From NCBI GenBank assembly GCA_963921195.1, contig OY992539.1, forward strand, positions 103,114,964-103,178,963: a DNA stretch of 64,000 nt, written 5' to 3'. Positions within the stretch are counted from its first letter, which is position 1, and each line of letters starts with the position of its first letter. This document shows, one piece after another, positions 22,270 to 33,802 of the stretch. This DNA comes from Pegoplata infirma (Eukaryota > Arthropoda > Insecta > Diptera > Anthomyiidae). A program made the translations under genes and the position numbers. Under the pieces are notes generated by a model, which searched no databases, was not told where the DNA came from, and saw nothing but the letters and a program-made list of their open reading frames with translations.

Positions 22270-25017
22270 ACTAGCTTGCTCGGTCCGCGTTGCTGGCCCA
22301 AATATAAGATCAGTGTTATATTTCATCTCGCTTCCAATATATAGCCCTGCAAAAAATGTAATAAATTTCTTGGCTTACAAAGATTTGTGGGAATAGTTTT
22401 TAAGGACCCGATTAGGCAGATAATCATCTTCAAATTATATTTTAAGAACAAAAAAAATAACCATGTCTTCGACTTTGCGACATGTACAAATTTAAAACTT
22501 CTTTAGTATCATTATGAACAACACAACAATGAATTTCGCATATCCTTCGTTCTTACTGTGAGCTATCGTCTTGAGTTCAAACAACCCTTTACAGTTTTCC
22601 CGAATTTTCCATTTTTTTGGGACACTTTTCTCATTTATATTTCCTTAAAAACCTAATTAGAACTATTATTAACATAAAAAATCGGTCCGGTCATTAGTAG
22701 TCGACTTATTAAGACAAAAGTTAGCGTTAAAATTTGTGTTGTAAGTTAAACTTGATTTGGACCAAGTTTATGCGGAATCTATTAAGAAATATTTTTTTTA
22801 ATAGATCGAGTTGGAGTAAAAATTAATTTTAGATATATCAAAAAAAAGTTGGCGCGGAGAATTTTTCTTTCCGACCAATTATATGGACTACAACGAACAT
22901 TTAAAACAAAAAAATAGCCAAATCGGTCCAGGCGTTCTCAAGTGTTGCAAATTTTAAAGTTATTGAAAAATGTAAGCTTTGAAGTGGGGTAGTACAATAA
23001 TTATTTCCGTAAAATCCTTACTTGGGCTATAATGATCATTAAAGAAAAAAATTATCAAATCAGATCATTCGCTCTCCGATCTTAGATTTATTGAAAAAAG
23101 TGGGAGTGGACAATTTTTCTTTCCGTAAAAACCTTTGTTGTGCTATCACGAATGTCAACAAATAGCCAAATCGGCCCTGTCGTTCTTCCGTTTTTGATGT
23201 ATCGAATTAAAAATGGGCGTGAACAATTTTTATTTCCGTTTAAACCTAAGTTGGACTATGGCGACCCGATTTTAGATATAACGAAAAAAGGAGATGTAAA
23301 AGTGGGAGTGATTAATTTGTTTTCCGAAAAAATCTAACAAGGGAAGTCTCCCTGGTGTCACCCTCCGATCTTCATGAAATTTGGATATGTTGTTAAGAAC
23401 GAAAATTAATTCGACACGTATTTTTTTTTAGCGGCCCAAACTCATTTTTAGGTGGGGTCGATTTGTATGGGGGGAAATTGACCTTTTTCAGTTTTTTACG
23501 ATTTACGCCTATTTAAACAAAATTAATATAGGCATGTGTGGTATCAAATTAAAGGTATTAAAAATACCTATCTTGTGGTGCTAACTACGGGCCAAAGAAG
23601 TTAATATTTTTCGTCTTATTAACAAAAACGTCCAAAAATTTTGGTATTTTACTCAATATGACGAAAAGTTGTACATGTTTAGACACGTTCTTAGCACACG
23701 TAGATAGGTTTTCCAAAGACCTTTCATTTGGTATGTAACATGACTAGGTTTCTTTGCATAATAAAGGAGATAAAGTAAAAAAACTGAAAAATGGCCTTGT
23801 CTTCCCCCCTACTTTTTACCCCCTAAATATGAATTTGGGCCGCTAAAAAAAAATACGTATCCCTTATTTTTTCTGATCTACAAAATAAAACCAATTCCAT
23901 AAAGATCCGCGGGTGACACTAGGGAGACTTCCCTTGTAAGACGAACATTAAAAAAGTAAGATGAACATTTAAAAAAAAAAAATATTATCCAAATCGGTCA
24001 GTTCTCAAGTGATCCGATTACCAACGAACTACATTTGATTTTTATTTATATTTTATTATTCTATATTTTATTTTTCTATAGAGCAGTTTTTATATACATC
24101 GAAAACATCATTCCTTAAAGTAAAAACCTTATTTGAATTAAACCAACTCGGTCCCTTCATTCAAAAGTAGGCGTAGAAATGGAAAATTATTATTTTCAAA
24201 AAACCTTAGTTGGAATATGACGCACATTAAAAAAAAATAGACAAATTGATTCAGCCATTCCATGATTTAAAATATATATATTGGGAAAAGTGAGCGTAAA
24301 AGTAGGCGTGAACAATTTTTCTTTCCTTAAGAATCTTTGGCGGACTATAACCGTTATAGTTTTTTCGATACATAAAAAAAGTGGGCGTGGGAAATTTTAC
24401 TATCCGTTAAAACCCTAGTTGAATTATGATGAAAATTTTCAACAAAAATTAGCCAAAGTGGGAGAGGTCAAGTTCTTTTTAACGTAAAAACCAAAGTTAA
24501 AATATGATTAAAAATTCATTTAAAAAAATTTAGACAAATCGGTCCAGCTGTTTTCAGATTTAAGATAAATTGAAAAAGTGGGCGTAAAAGTGGGCGTGGT
24601 TGATTTTTCTTTCACTAAAAACTTATATTGGATTGCTACGAACATTTTAATACAAAAATACCCAAATCGGTGTAGCCGTTTTCCGATTTTAGATAAATTG
24701 AAAAAAGTGGGCGTAAAAGTGGGCGTGGTCAATTTTTCTTTACGTAAAAGCCTAAGTTGGACTATGAAGAACATTTCAAAAAAAGAATTGTGCAAATCGG
24801 TCCAGCCGTTCTCAACTGATGCGGTTACCAACGAACGACAATTGATTTTTATTTATATAGATTTTAAATAGTTTTTTTGAAAGACTTCAACGACAAAAAT
24901 TAAATAAAATAAAAATTCTGTAGGGGAGAATTTTAGAAATGGAGACTCTAATCCTGATCTTTCTTTAATCAGGTATTTAATATTACCGGGGGCGAAGTTC
25001 CGGACGGGCCTGCTAGT
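22270..25017 (+). mobile_element. Element with internal tandem units (CGGTCCAGCCGTTCTC type)
   Basis: Begins ACTAGCTTGCTCGGTCCG and ends CCGGACGGGCCTGCTAGT, an imperfect inverted pair. Between them more than ten units of roughly 110-130 bp repeat the wording TTTTTCTTTCCGTAAAAACC, AGTTGGACTATGA, CAAATCGGTCCAGCCGTT, TCAGATTTTAGATA and AAAAGTGGGCGTGG. The last unit closes with ACCAACGAACGACA and TTTTTATTTATATAGAT. Insect repeats of this wording are widespread and may be Helitron-related, but I cannot prove the class. A foldback (23338-23936) has inserted. A truncated 3' copy lies at 59480-59645. Confidence 0.6.
23338..23936. mobile_element. Foldback element, 599 bp, CAAGGGAAGTCTCCC ends
   Basis: CAAGGGAAGTCTCCCTGGTG at the left and CACTAGGGAGACTTCCCTTG at the right are inverted. 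Inner blocks also pair (AGCGGCCCAAACTCATTTTT with AAATATGAATTTGGGCCGCT). It is flanked by TAA on both sides (23335-23337, 23937-23939), a possible 3-bp duplication. It interrupts the tandem units of the 22270-25017 element. No coding sequence. Confidence 0.75.
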
Positions 25018-25465
25018 ATCTAATAAAATTTACAATATTATATGGAACGGACGATATATATTTTTAGCGTAATTCTGTTTTTGAATAAAACTTTTTTTAT
25101 TTGACAATTTTAATGCATTTTAACCATTTAAATAATTTAAAAATCTTAAATTTGTATATTTTTTAAAAAAGCCGACCTCTTCATATTATTTTAAAAATCC
25201 CCAAAAAAATAAAAATTTTTATATTAAAAGGAACAAATTAAGAGGGTAAGGCTCAAAAAAAAAATTCTGAGCACTCTAGGGGTCATATCTCTTTTATTTG
25301 TATATGCAATTTATGATTTAATGAATTTATAATTTATTAATATTAAAATTAATATTATTCAGTTTGTGTTCAACGAATTTTTTTCATTTTTGTCGGACGG
25401 CTTCGATTTTCGTTCAGATATAGCAGTAAAGCACCCCAGATACATAATCAGAAAAGACATTAATA

Positions 25466-25971
25466 CACTAAAAATAATAACTGTGTTAAATTACAGAAAA
25501 ACTCTGTTAATTTAACAGAGTACACCATACTTTTCCAGCTAGCAACATTTATTGGTAATTTTACTATAAAACTCTGTAAAATGACTTTGACAAAAAAACT
25601 GTGAGTTTACAGAGTTTCTTGTAAAATATTAGTTAAATAGAGCACCAGTTAACAATGAAAACTCTTTGTTACGTATATTTGTAAAATGCATATGATGGAA
25701 CCAAAATTTTACAGAAAAAAATCAGCTTTTATGGTTACAAAAAAATTCAAAGTATTTTGCTTAAATCTCTATTTTAGCAGAAAACTTTGTTAATTATCTG
25801 TAAAATAAATATTACAAAGTTAAAAGTAATATAACAGACAAAACTTTGTTTTTTTGTCACAAGAAAATACAAAGTATTTTCTTTAAATCCGTATTTTTAC
25901 AGTAAACTCTGTCAAATTATTGAGATTACAGTCATTTTACAGAATAGTTTACAGAGTTATTATTTGGAGTG
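25466..25971. mobile_element. TA-flanked MITE, 506 bp, CACT(A/C)(A/C)AAATAATAACT ends
   Basis: Inverted ends CACTAAAAATAATAACTGTG and GAGTTATTATTTGGAGTG, with TA on each side (25464-25465, 25972-25973). The interior repeats ACTCTGTAAAAT / TTTACAGAGTTT words. It is the same architecture as 44436-45035 and the 2.2 kb element: TA-type target, CACT start, self-pairing interior words. No coding capacity. Confidence 0.75.
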
Positions 25972-26149
25972 TAGTATTCGCAATTGAGATTAAAGTCGTT
26001 GAAGTGAAACACAAATTTGTAAGTGGCGATCTCCACAAGGTTACAAATATACCTATGTACATGAAATGAATAAGTTCTTTAAAAAAAACATTTGCTTGAA
26101 AACTGCATAAAAATGTAATTATGAAAGCCATCAAAGTAAGCGACCTCTA

Positions 26150-27130
26150 AACCTTAACGTTTTCTCTTATTCAGGTTGTTCGATTAAAAGTTTTAAAAAA
26201 AAAACTTGAATTTCGGATATTATTAAAAAATCTTCACATCTACTGTAAAAATTATTCGATGAAGTCTCTTTAGTAAAGTTTTCATAAAAAATATTGCTAT
26301 ATTAGATAAGGTAGTGGTGGTGTTATAATAGTGCAATAATAGTTTGGGTAAAAGTGTGTCAAATTGAAAAACATACATCTCCGGTACATGTGTACGAAGA
26401 GAAAGAATACTTTAGAACTTTTTAGCTCATAAATGTTTATTGGTTAATTTTACGGAAAAATGCACGTAAAGGTAAGAAAAGAATGTATAGCATTTATTTT
26501 TTATAACTAACTAAAAACAACATGCAGACACTTTGTTCAAAAAGTTTATATATATTTCTTTTAAACACAAAGAGTATGTTTGAGCCATCCAAAAATGTTT
26601 GCCACTTTGTTATGTTTGATTTTGTCACGATGAAATTTTTAAAACATTGTTGTTAATTTGTTTTTCTGATTGAAGAAGAAAATTGTGTCTTCTAAAGATT
26701 AAATTAAATGTGGATTTACCCTAGACCATGGTTTCTGTAGCCACATCTACGTCATCAGTAGCCAATTACATTAAATTGATTATTTGATATTTGCTAGAAT
26801 GATTTATATTACTGTGAAACACAAAAAAATATAGGGGTTTTCATACAAAAATTCGATTTAGTTGGAGTCCACAGAGTACAAAAATATTCAAAATTTTCTC
26901 GCTGATTCATTTTGTACTTTTTTATTAAGAAATGTGTGGAAAAACCAAAATTCCCCACCCAGACCAAATTTCAAAAAGAAAAAAAAGAGAAAAAAAAATA
27001 AAAAAAAAAGAAGGAAGAAACAAATTTTCTAGAAAAACTTTCCAAAGGAAAAAAATCTTTATCGAAAAATGTACAGAAAAACTAAAATTTCTCACATCCT
27101 CAAACATTTTCTTTATCGGATTCTTGTGGA
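26150..27130. other. AT-rich stretch without a recognised feature
   Basis: I see no gene, terminal repeat or array here. The overlapping frames at 26925-27147 lie in a poly-purine tract (AAAAAGAAAAAAAAGAGAAA type) and are not credible as proteins. Confidence 0.5.
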
Positions 27131-27139
27131 AGAATTCCA

Positions 27140-28370
27140 AAATCTAAAAATCTCAGCACCTAAGACTTTTTCTAAAGGAAAAAGGTCTCAGAATTTGAGA
27201 AATTTTCTATGCGAAAAAGGTCTCAAAATTTGAGACTTATTTATAGGGAAAAGGTCACAAAATCTGAAACTTATTTTCGAAAGGAAAAAAGGTCTGAGAA
27301 TCTGTGACATTTTCTGTAGGAAAACGGTCTCAGAATCTCTGAATTTGAGACTTATTTTGAGGAAAAAGGTCCCAGAATCTGAGTATTTTTAAAAAGAAAA
27401 AGATCTCAAAGTCTGAGACTTTTTATTGTTAAAAAAGTCTCAGAAGTTGAAACTTACTCAATTGAAAAAAGGTCGCAGAATCTGAGACTTTTTCTATTGG
27501 AAAAATGTCCTAGAATTTAAGATTTTTTCTATAGGAATAAGGTCTCAGAATTTTAGACTTTTTCTAGAGGAAAAATATCTCAGAATCTGACACTTTTTCT
27601 ATAGGAAACAAGTCTCAGAATCTATGACTTTTCTATAGGAAAAAGGTATCACAATCTGAGACGATTTCTTTAGAAAAAAATGCCAGTACCTTAGACTTTT
27701 TTTATATACAAAAAAGGTCTCAGAATCTGAGACATTTTCTATAGGAAAACGTCTCAGAATCTGGAACTTTTTCTTTAGGAAAGGGTCTCAGAATCTCAAG
27801 CTTTTTTTTAAAGGAAAAGGGTCTTAACATCTAAGTATTTTCTATAGGAAAAGGTTTCAGAATCTAATATATTTTCTGAAGGAAAAATATCTCACAATCT
27901 GAGCCTTTTTATAAAGGAAAACATTTCTCAGAATCGAAGACTGTTTCTATAGAAAAAAGGTCTCAGAATCTAAAATTTATTCAGTACGAAACAAATCTAA
28001 TAATCTGAGACCTTTACTATAGGAAAAATATCTCAAAAATGCGTAAAAATATGAGACTTTTTCTATAGTAAAAGGTCTCAGAACCTGAGACTTTTTTCTA
28101 TGAAAAAAAGTTCTTAGAATCAGAAAATTTTTTTTTACGAAAAAAGTCTCATATTCTGAGATTTTTTTTTTGTGAAGAAGAAGTCTTAGATTCTGATTCA
28201 TTTTTCCTATAAAAAATAATTTCTTCACGAAAAATGTCTTAACACCTGATATTTTCTATGTAGGAACAATTTCTTCTATTGAAAAATTCTGTGACTTACA
28301 ATTAGTCTTTTCTATACGTCAAATGTGTGAGAATCTGAGACTTTTTCTATATATACGAAAATGTACAATT
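27140..28370. repeat. Tandem array of 30-40 bp palindromic units (TCTCAGAATCTGAGA)
   Basis: Roughly thirty degenerate units follow the pattern GGTCTCAGAATCTGAGAC, TTTTTCTATAGGAAAAA. Each unit holds a self-complementary core TCTCAG(A/N)TCTGAGA, so the array can form many small hairpins. Fainter relatives occur at 900-1000, 7110-7330, 9800-10030, 17590-17760, 62510-62830 and 63470-63540. The frame 27977-28228 is a reading of the array. The array lacks the fixed spacers of a CRISPR. Confidence 0.85.
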
Positions 28371-28413
28371 TTCTTTTAAAACAAATTAAAAAAAAAAATT
28401 GATCTAAACAAAA

Positions 28414-28692
28414 TATATATCGCTCATTTACTTGTATAGTGTCATAACTCAAAATATGTCGTTTTTGGGTAAACAATACGGAATTATTTGTTATATCCTG
28501 CTTTATATTGTGTCAAAAATTCGTATTAATATCTTTAAAACTCACCGTTTGAGAAGAGAACACGCCATTATAACATTTTCTACTCACGGGCCTTTTGCAA
28601 CGTAAACCAAGTTTCAATTGTAAACTTTAAACAGGTTTTCTGTAAAATCAAACATTTTGAGTTATGACAATATACAAGTAAATGAGCGATAT
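28414..28692. mobile_element. Small foldback FB-D, about 280 bp
   Basis: ATATCGCTCATTTACTTGTA at the left pairs with TACAAGTAAATGAGCGATAT at the right, and GTCATAACTCAAAATATG pairs with CATTTTGAGTTATGAC. Related sequence is at 39480-39610 (GAGAAGAGATCACGCCATTA block) and at 44380-45080, where the 600-bp MITE has inserted. No coding sequence. The region 28693-29244 between this and FB-C shows nothing recognisable. Confidence 0.7.
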
Positions 28693-29244
28693 GATCATAA
28701 AAAACAAACCCCCTTCGGCAAAAACTAATAAATCTGTTGGTTTTTTTAGCTTTCCCATCACTTTTTTTGCAAAAAAACGTAACCCTGTTTTTCCTCGTCT
28801 GACAAAGGTGAATTTATGATTTTTTTTTTTTTTTTTGAAGTAAAAAAAAACATTTTTTTTATTAAAAATTTGTTTTAGTAGTTGTGTTCGTGTACGTAAA
28901 CAGAGTACCGAACGTTATGCTTGCGACTTTACTAACACAATCTCTACGATTACAAAATATAAGTCGTTTTGTGTTCTGTTTGCGTACTTACATTAGTAGA
29001 TCTGCTTTTAAAGTTTAAATGGCGATATCTCGAAAACTAAGCAAGATAGAGAAAATCGGAGCAGAATCTTATAGAAAATCATTAAAAAAAACATTTATTG
29101 AAAAAAACATAATTGCAATAACTTCAGAAACATTCAGATGCGAAAAAGTCAGGTTTTATGCCAATTTACGATGTTTGTGTTTTGTTTTTAATGTTGCATG
29201 CGAGAAATCTTTTGATTCGTGAGTTATAGAACACCCCACCTTTA

Positions 29245-31691
29245 TATGCATTAGAGGTGTCCTTAAAAACGAAAATCACCTTTTTATACCTGGTAGTGTC
29301 CTATATTGTTCTTTAGTATCTAAAAATGAGTGAGCCAAAATTTGGGGACAATCGGCTAAAAATAACTCGTGCCGAAAATGGATTGAATTTTTGGGACATT
29401 CTTATAAGAACGAAAAACTCGTTTTTTCTAGTTTTTGGAAAAACATTGGTATTTGACATTTTTTGTTAAATTTTTTGTGAAATAATATGAAAATGGTACT
29501 AAATTACCTTTTCAAAACGACTAATAAAATTAAAATCGGATGAAAAATAAGAATTTTACGCATACATGCCCCAGACCATTGTATGGTTTTTAGAGCCAGA
29601 ATTTCAAAATTTTCAAAATTTTTAGGCAAAAAAATAGTAAAAATTTAATTTTACTTTATGATCAAATTGAAAACATGTTTAAGATTAAAAATAGCAGATA
29701 TGGTAGTCAAGCTTTTTTTTATTTGGCGCGGGTAGTGATAAAATTTCCGCGGATTTCAAATAAAATGCGTTTTTCTACAATAATTAAGCAAATTTTTGAA
29801 AATTTGTGCTCTATTGTGCGGATCGAAGTGTAAAACGTAAATTCTGTAACTTTTGAGAAATCGGATATATGCAGATATTTTGTATTATAGAAATGTATAA
29901 CGTCTCAAATTTGTCATTTCACCTCGACGAAAAGGGGTTAAAGATGCCCGAATTCTCAAAAAATTTACAGAATTTATTTATTTCACTTCGTATAATACAA
30001 TACAGAAAATTGTTTCCCATTTTCTTTGGAATCCGCGGAAATTATATCACTACCCACGCCAAATGAAAAAAAAGTTAGACTACCATATCTATTAGTTTTT
30101 ATCTATAACATGTATTTAATATAATTATAAAGTAAAATTTAATTTTTTTTATTTTTTTGCCTAAAAATTTTGAAAATTTTAAAATTTTGGCTTTAAAAAC
30201 CATGCAATGGTCTGGGGCATGTATGCGTAAAATGCTTATTTTTCATCCGATTTGAATTTCTTTAAGCTTTTTGGAAAGGTAATTTATTACCATTTTCATA
30301 TTACTTAACAAAAAAATTAACAAAAAATAGCATATACCAATATTTTTCAAAAAACTAGAAAAAACGTGTTTTTTCATCAGATAAGAGTAGGGTATTCAAT
30401 CGATTAACCGTTAATCGGTTAACCGATTAATTTTGGTCGATTAACTGTTCGAATAATTTAAAATTGTCAATTTTCAAATAACAAATAAACCGATTAATTT
30501 GTGTCGATTAACCGATTAACCGAAATCTCTTATTTTTAGTAATTTTACTTATTTTTTTTGCTTTATTTAGCATTTTGATGTTTCATTTTTAATTTGAATT
30601 ACGGTTCTGCTGAAAGAAGTTTAGGTCTAAAAAACTTATCAAACTCTCTGTTAGCAATATGTAAAAACGTCGCCTTAAAACGTCGGTTTAAAAAAAAACA
30701 AATTACAATTAGTAACCCTAGCCAATTTTTTATATATTGTCAACAGTATATATTTTTCTAATTGTTTTTTTATGTAATTAATACGAATCTGGCCTTAGAA
30801 GTGATTTATCTCATTTTGAGATATTTAGATTTTTTTATGTAATTAATACGAATCTGGCCTTAGAAGTGATTTATCTCATTTTGAGATATTTAGATTTTCG
30901 ATTGACAGTACTGCATAAACTCAGATATTCGCAATGTCCGGGACCTTATAAAACAGCGAATTATTTTATGATGTATAATTAGTTCAGCACATCTAAAAAT
31001 ACTTTTGCAATCCTTAAGATGACTTTTTTTATTACGGAGATATCGACCGATAAAATTATTGCAATTTCGGCCCTAAAAGAAAAAAGAAAACAAATTTGGA
31101 AACCAACCAATATTTTTGTTGATATTTTTAGTACCGAATTCAAATTCTATTAGAGGAGCATCTAATCCCGGCAGCAATTTGGGTGAATTTTAGCTTTTTA
31201 CAAAAATTACTTTATTTTTTTTACATTGAATTAGGGCCAATTTAGATTGGGGTAATTTTTCAGGTTGCCAAACAAAAATTCTTTATTTGGGCTAACATTA
31301 TAGAGGGTATTTAAAGCTTCGCCATAGCGGATATAGATTTCTTTAAAGTACATACAATTCTTGGTTTTATATTCAATTTAAATTTTAAATTTATATTATT
31401 CGGTTAACCGAATAATTCAAATTTATCCGATTATTAACCGATTAAATCTCAACCCCGATTAATTATTTGCTCGATTAACCGATTAAACCAAAACCTCGAT
31501 TAATTGAATACCCTAGATAAGAGTGTCCCAAAACTTCAATCCATTTTCGACACGAGTTATTTTTATCCGATTGTCTCCAAATTTTGGCTCACTCATTTTT
31601 AGATACAAAACTACAATTTAGGACCCTACCACGTATTAAAAAGTGATTTTGAAAAATTACCTTAGTCGTTAGGACACCTTTAATATGCATA
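29245..31691. mobile_element. Foldback element FB-C, about 2.45 kb including insertion
   Basis: ATGCATTAGAGGTGTCCTT at the left mirrors AGGACACCTTTAATATGCAT at the right. Further pairs: AATGAGTGAGCCAAAATTTG with AAATTTTGGCTCACTCATTT, and CATGCCCCAGACCATTG with CAATGGTCTGGGGCATG. The symmetry centre is near 29900. A hAT-type element (30388-31515) sits in the right arm, so the foldback itself is about 1.3 kb. Short frames inside are not coding. Confidence 0.8.
30388..31515. mobile_element. Non-autonomous hAT-type element, 1128 bp
   Basis: The ends TAGGGTATTCAATCGATTAA and TTAATTGAATACCCTA are inverted. They are flanked by a perfect 8-bp duplication GATAAGAG (30380-30387 and 31516-31523). Both ends are loaded with (T)CGATTAACCG words, a subterminal motif array. 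Internally a block of about 65 bp (TAATTAATACGAATCTGGCC onward) is directly repeated at 30774-30895. No transposase is present. Confidence 0.85.
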
Positions 31692-31754
31692 CCCACTAAT
31701 GAGCTAAGTAGGAGGCTGAAAATTGGCATGCATATAACAAAACACCTGCGGAAT

Positions 31755-32160
31755 ATTTTTGACCAGTGGGCGGAGAATTAAGAGGAAAAATGGTAGTGGA
31801 AAAATTATTTTTTAAACATTTTGGCTTATTTTGAAGACCCATAATGACTTCGGAAGCCGAATATTGCCTTATCACGAAGAAGAGTTTATGTTTTTAGACT
31901 GCGAGCGGAGAATTTAAAGGGGAAATGGGTTTGGCAATATTGTTATTTTCTAACAATTTTGCTTATTTTGAAGCCCAAAATGACTTGAAAAGCTGAAAAT
32001 GTCAAACGATGGATGATATCCTAAGGTAGTCGGACTTAAAAATTTTGGACTTTGGACGGATAATTAAGAGGAAATTGGGGCGCGTAATTTTTCTTTTCTT
32101 CAATTATAGCTAACTTTGAATCCCCCTAATTACGTATGAAGCTGCAAAAGTACTGACGAT
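31755..32160 (+). repeat. Three diverged tandem units, about 145 bp
   Basis: GGCGGAGAATTAAGAGGAAA, GCGGAGAATTTAAAGGGGAA and ACGGATAATTAAGAGGAAAT start three successive units. Each continues with a TTTGGCTTATTTTGAAG-like line and an AATGACTT... line. The 97-codon minus-strand frame 32110-32403 starts beyond the last unit, has no recognisable motif and is left uncalled. From 32410 to 33335 I see only AT-rich sequence. Confidence 0.55.
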
Positions 32161-33357
32161 GAGGCATATCCTAGTTCGACTTACATTTTTTGCCCTGCGG
32201 AGTAGATTAAGTCCATAATCTATAGGGACCTTTGTTCTGTAGACTTTATGAAAATTAATAAATTCCAGATGTGTCAGTGAATTTAGACGCAGTGTCTTAT
32301 CTGACAGGGTCAGGCTTTTCTTCTGGTAGAAGAATAAATTTATTATTTTTTCTTCACTTCCAAATCCGTTTAAAACTGATGAGCTGATAGAAGTGAATTT
32401 CAATAAATCGTTTTTACTGAATCATTTTTTTAAATTATAAATTGCCATATTTTTTTAGCATAGTACAAATATTAAAATTAAACCCCAAGCCACAAGCTGC
32501 AAAACAGTTGCATAATGTTGCATGGTAAACAAAAGTTAAGGGGAAATTGTGCATAAGTGTTAAAGTGTGTAAAAATAAAAATTGTTTGATTTTAAATAGT
32601 TATTGTTGTTTTTGTTCTACTTTTCTAAAAAGCATTTATTTGTTTTTACTTATACTTAAATGCATATTAGTTATTAGTTAGTTGAAGTCAATGAAAAAAT
32701 ATGTACAAAGTCATTCAGTAGCAAACATGAAAATTTGTCTACACAGTAAAATGAATAATAAGTTCCAGAACAATGGAAAATTTGATGATTTCAGATTTGA
32801 AAAATCTTTGTGAAATCAACAAATGCATCATTCAGTAATAGGAAAATTAAATATACGCATTTTGAGATATTTGCAAATTAAGGAAATTTTTTTAATTTCA
32901 ATATCCTTTTTGCAAAGCATCCTATCCTTCTTCAAAATTCTATTTCAAGAACAGGACATAACCATTATTTTGCGCTTTATTTCTTGACAATCGGATGACG
33001 CGTTCCAAAGATACGATCATTTAAACATTATGTATTTTTCATAAAATTGTGGCAAAATACCAACTTTGAACAGCGATAAAACGCGAACCATTCACAATGT
33101 CGGCTTAATAACAAAAACCGAAACTCAATAAAAATCAGAGGAATAAATAAGTTATTTTTTTGGATATATTGCCTATGCTATTTAAAATGGAACTAGTCTG
33201 TTGTGTTTTGATTTTTTTTGTTTAAATTTAGAATAATCGTCAAATGTTTTTTGTTTGTATTTAAAATTTTTTAAAAATTTAAAACATTTTTTACCGAGTG
33301 ACATTTGCTGAAACTTATTTTAAAATATATATATATTTATATTTATTCCTTTTATTC

Positions 33358-33747
33358 CTAGGAGGAACATAGGGCCATAACAAAGTTATTCCAAACTATT
33401 CTATCTAAAGCTATATATTTTATTTCATTCCAACTTCGACCAGCACTAGCTGCTTCTGTTTCAACAAGTCTTCTCCACGTATTTGATGGTCTTCCTCTTC
33501 TACGGCTTCCTTGTGGATTCCAATCCAGTGCTTGTCTGGCTATGTCATCATGTGGCTTTCTTAAGGTGTGTCCTATCCACCTCCATTTACGCAAGCATAT
33601 CTCCTTCTGAATTGGTTGCTGCCTTGTCAACTGCCATAGTGTATTACTGGAAATTACCGCTGGCCAGAAAACTCGTAAGATTTTTCGAAGGCATCGATTG
33701 ATGAATACCTGTCGAGCCTTTAATTCTGCTGTGGCAGCGTTCCACAT
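33358..33747 (-). pseudogene. LINE ORF, C-terminal part
   Basis: 129 codons continuing the LINE protein in a frame different from the RT part. The region carries a basic stretch with RWIGHTLRKPHDDIARQALD and GSRRRGRPSNTWRR, which is recurrent in the C-termini of LINE proteins of this type. It may contact nucleic acid but has no proven enzyme role. It is separated from the RT frame by a one-base frameshift at about 33845 and further small losses before 33747, so the product cannot be translated as one chain. It ends with a stop directly before the A+T-rich tail. Confidence 0.75.
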
Positions 33748-33802
33748 TGGAGGACAGATTTCACATTGGAGTTAAAAATTTTAACTTTGGTCTTCCGTGA
33801 AA

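Noticed and set aside
24520..24871. Overlapping 103- and 97-codon frames on opposite strands
   Set aside because: They read the about 120-bp tandem unit twice, visible as duplicated peptide phrases.
27140..28370. CRISPR-like array
   Set aside because: Units are degenerate and contiguous, without unique equal-length spacers, and the window is clearly eukaryotic.
32110..32403. 97-codon minus-strand frame
   Set aside because: No recognisable motif, in AT-rich repeat surroundings. I cannot separate it from chance.
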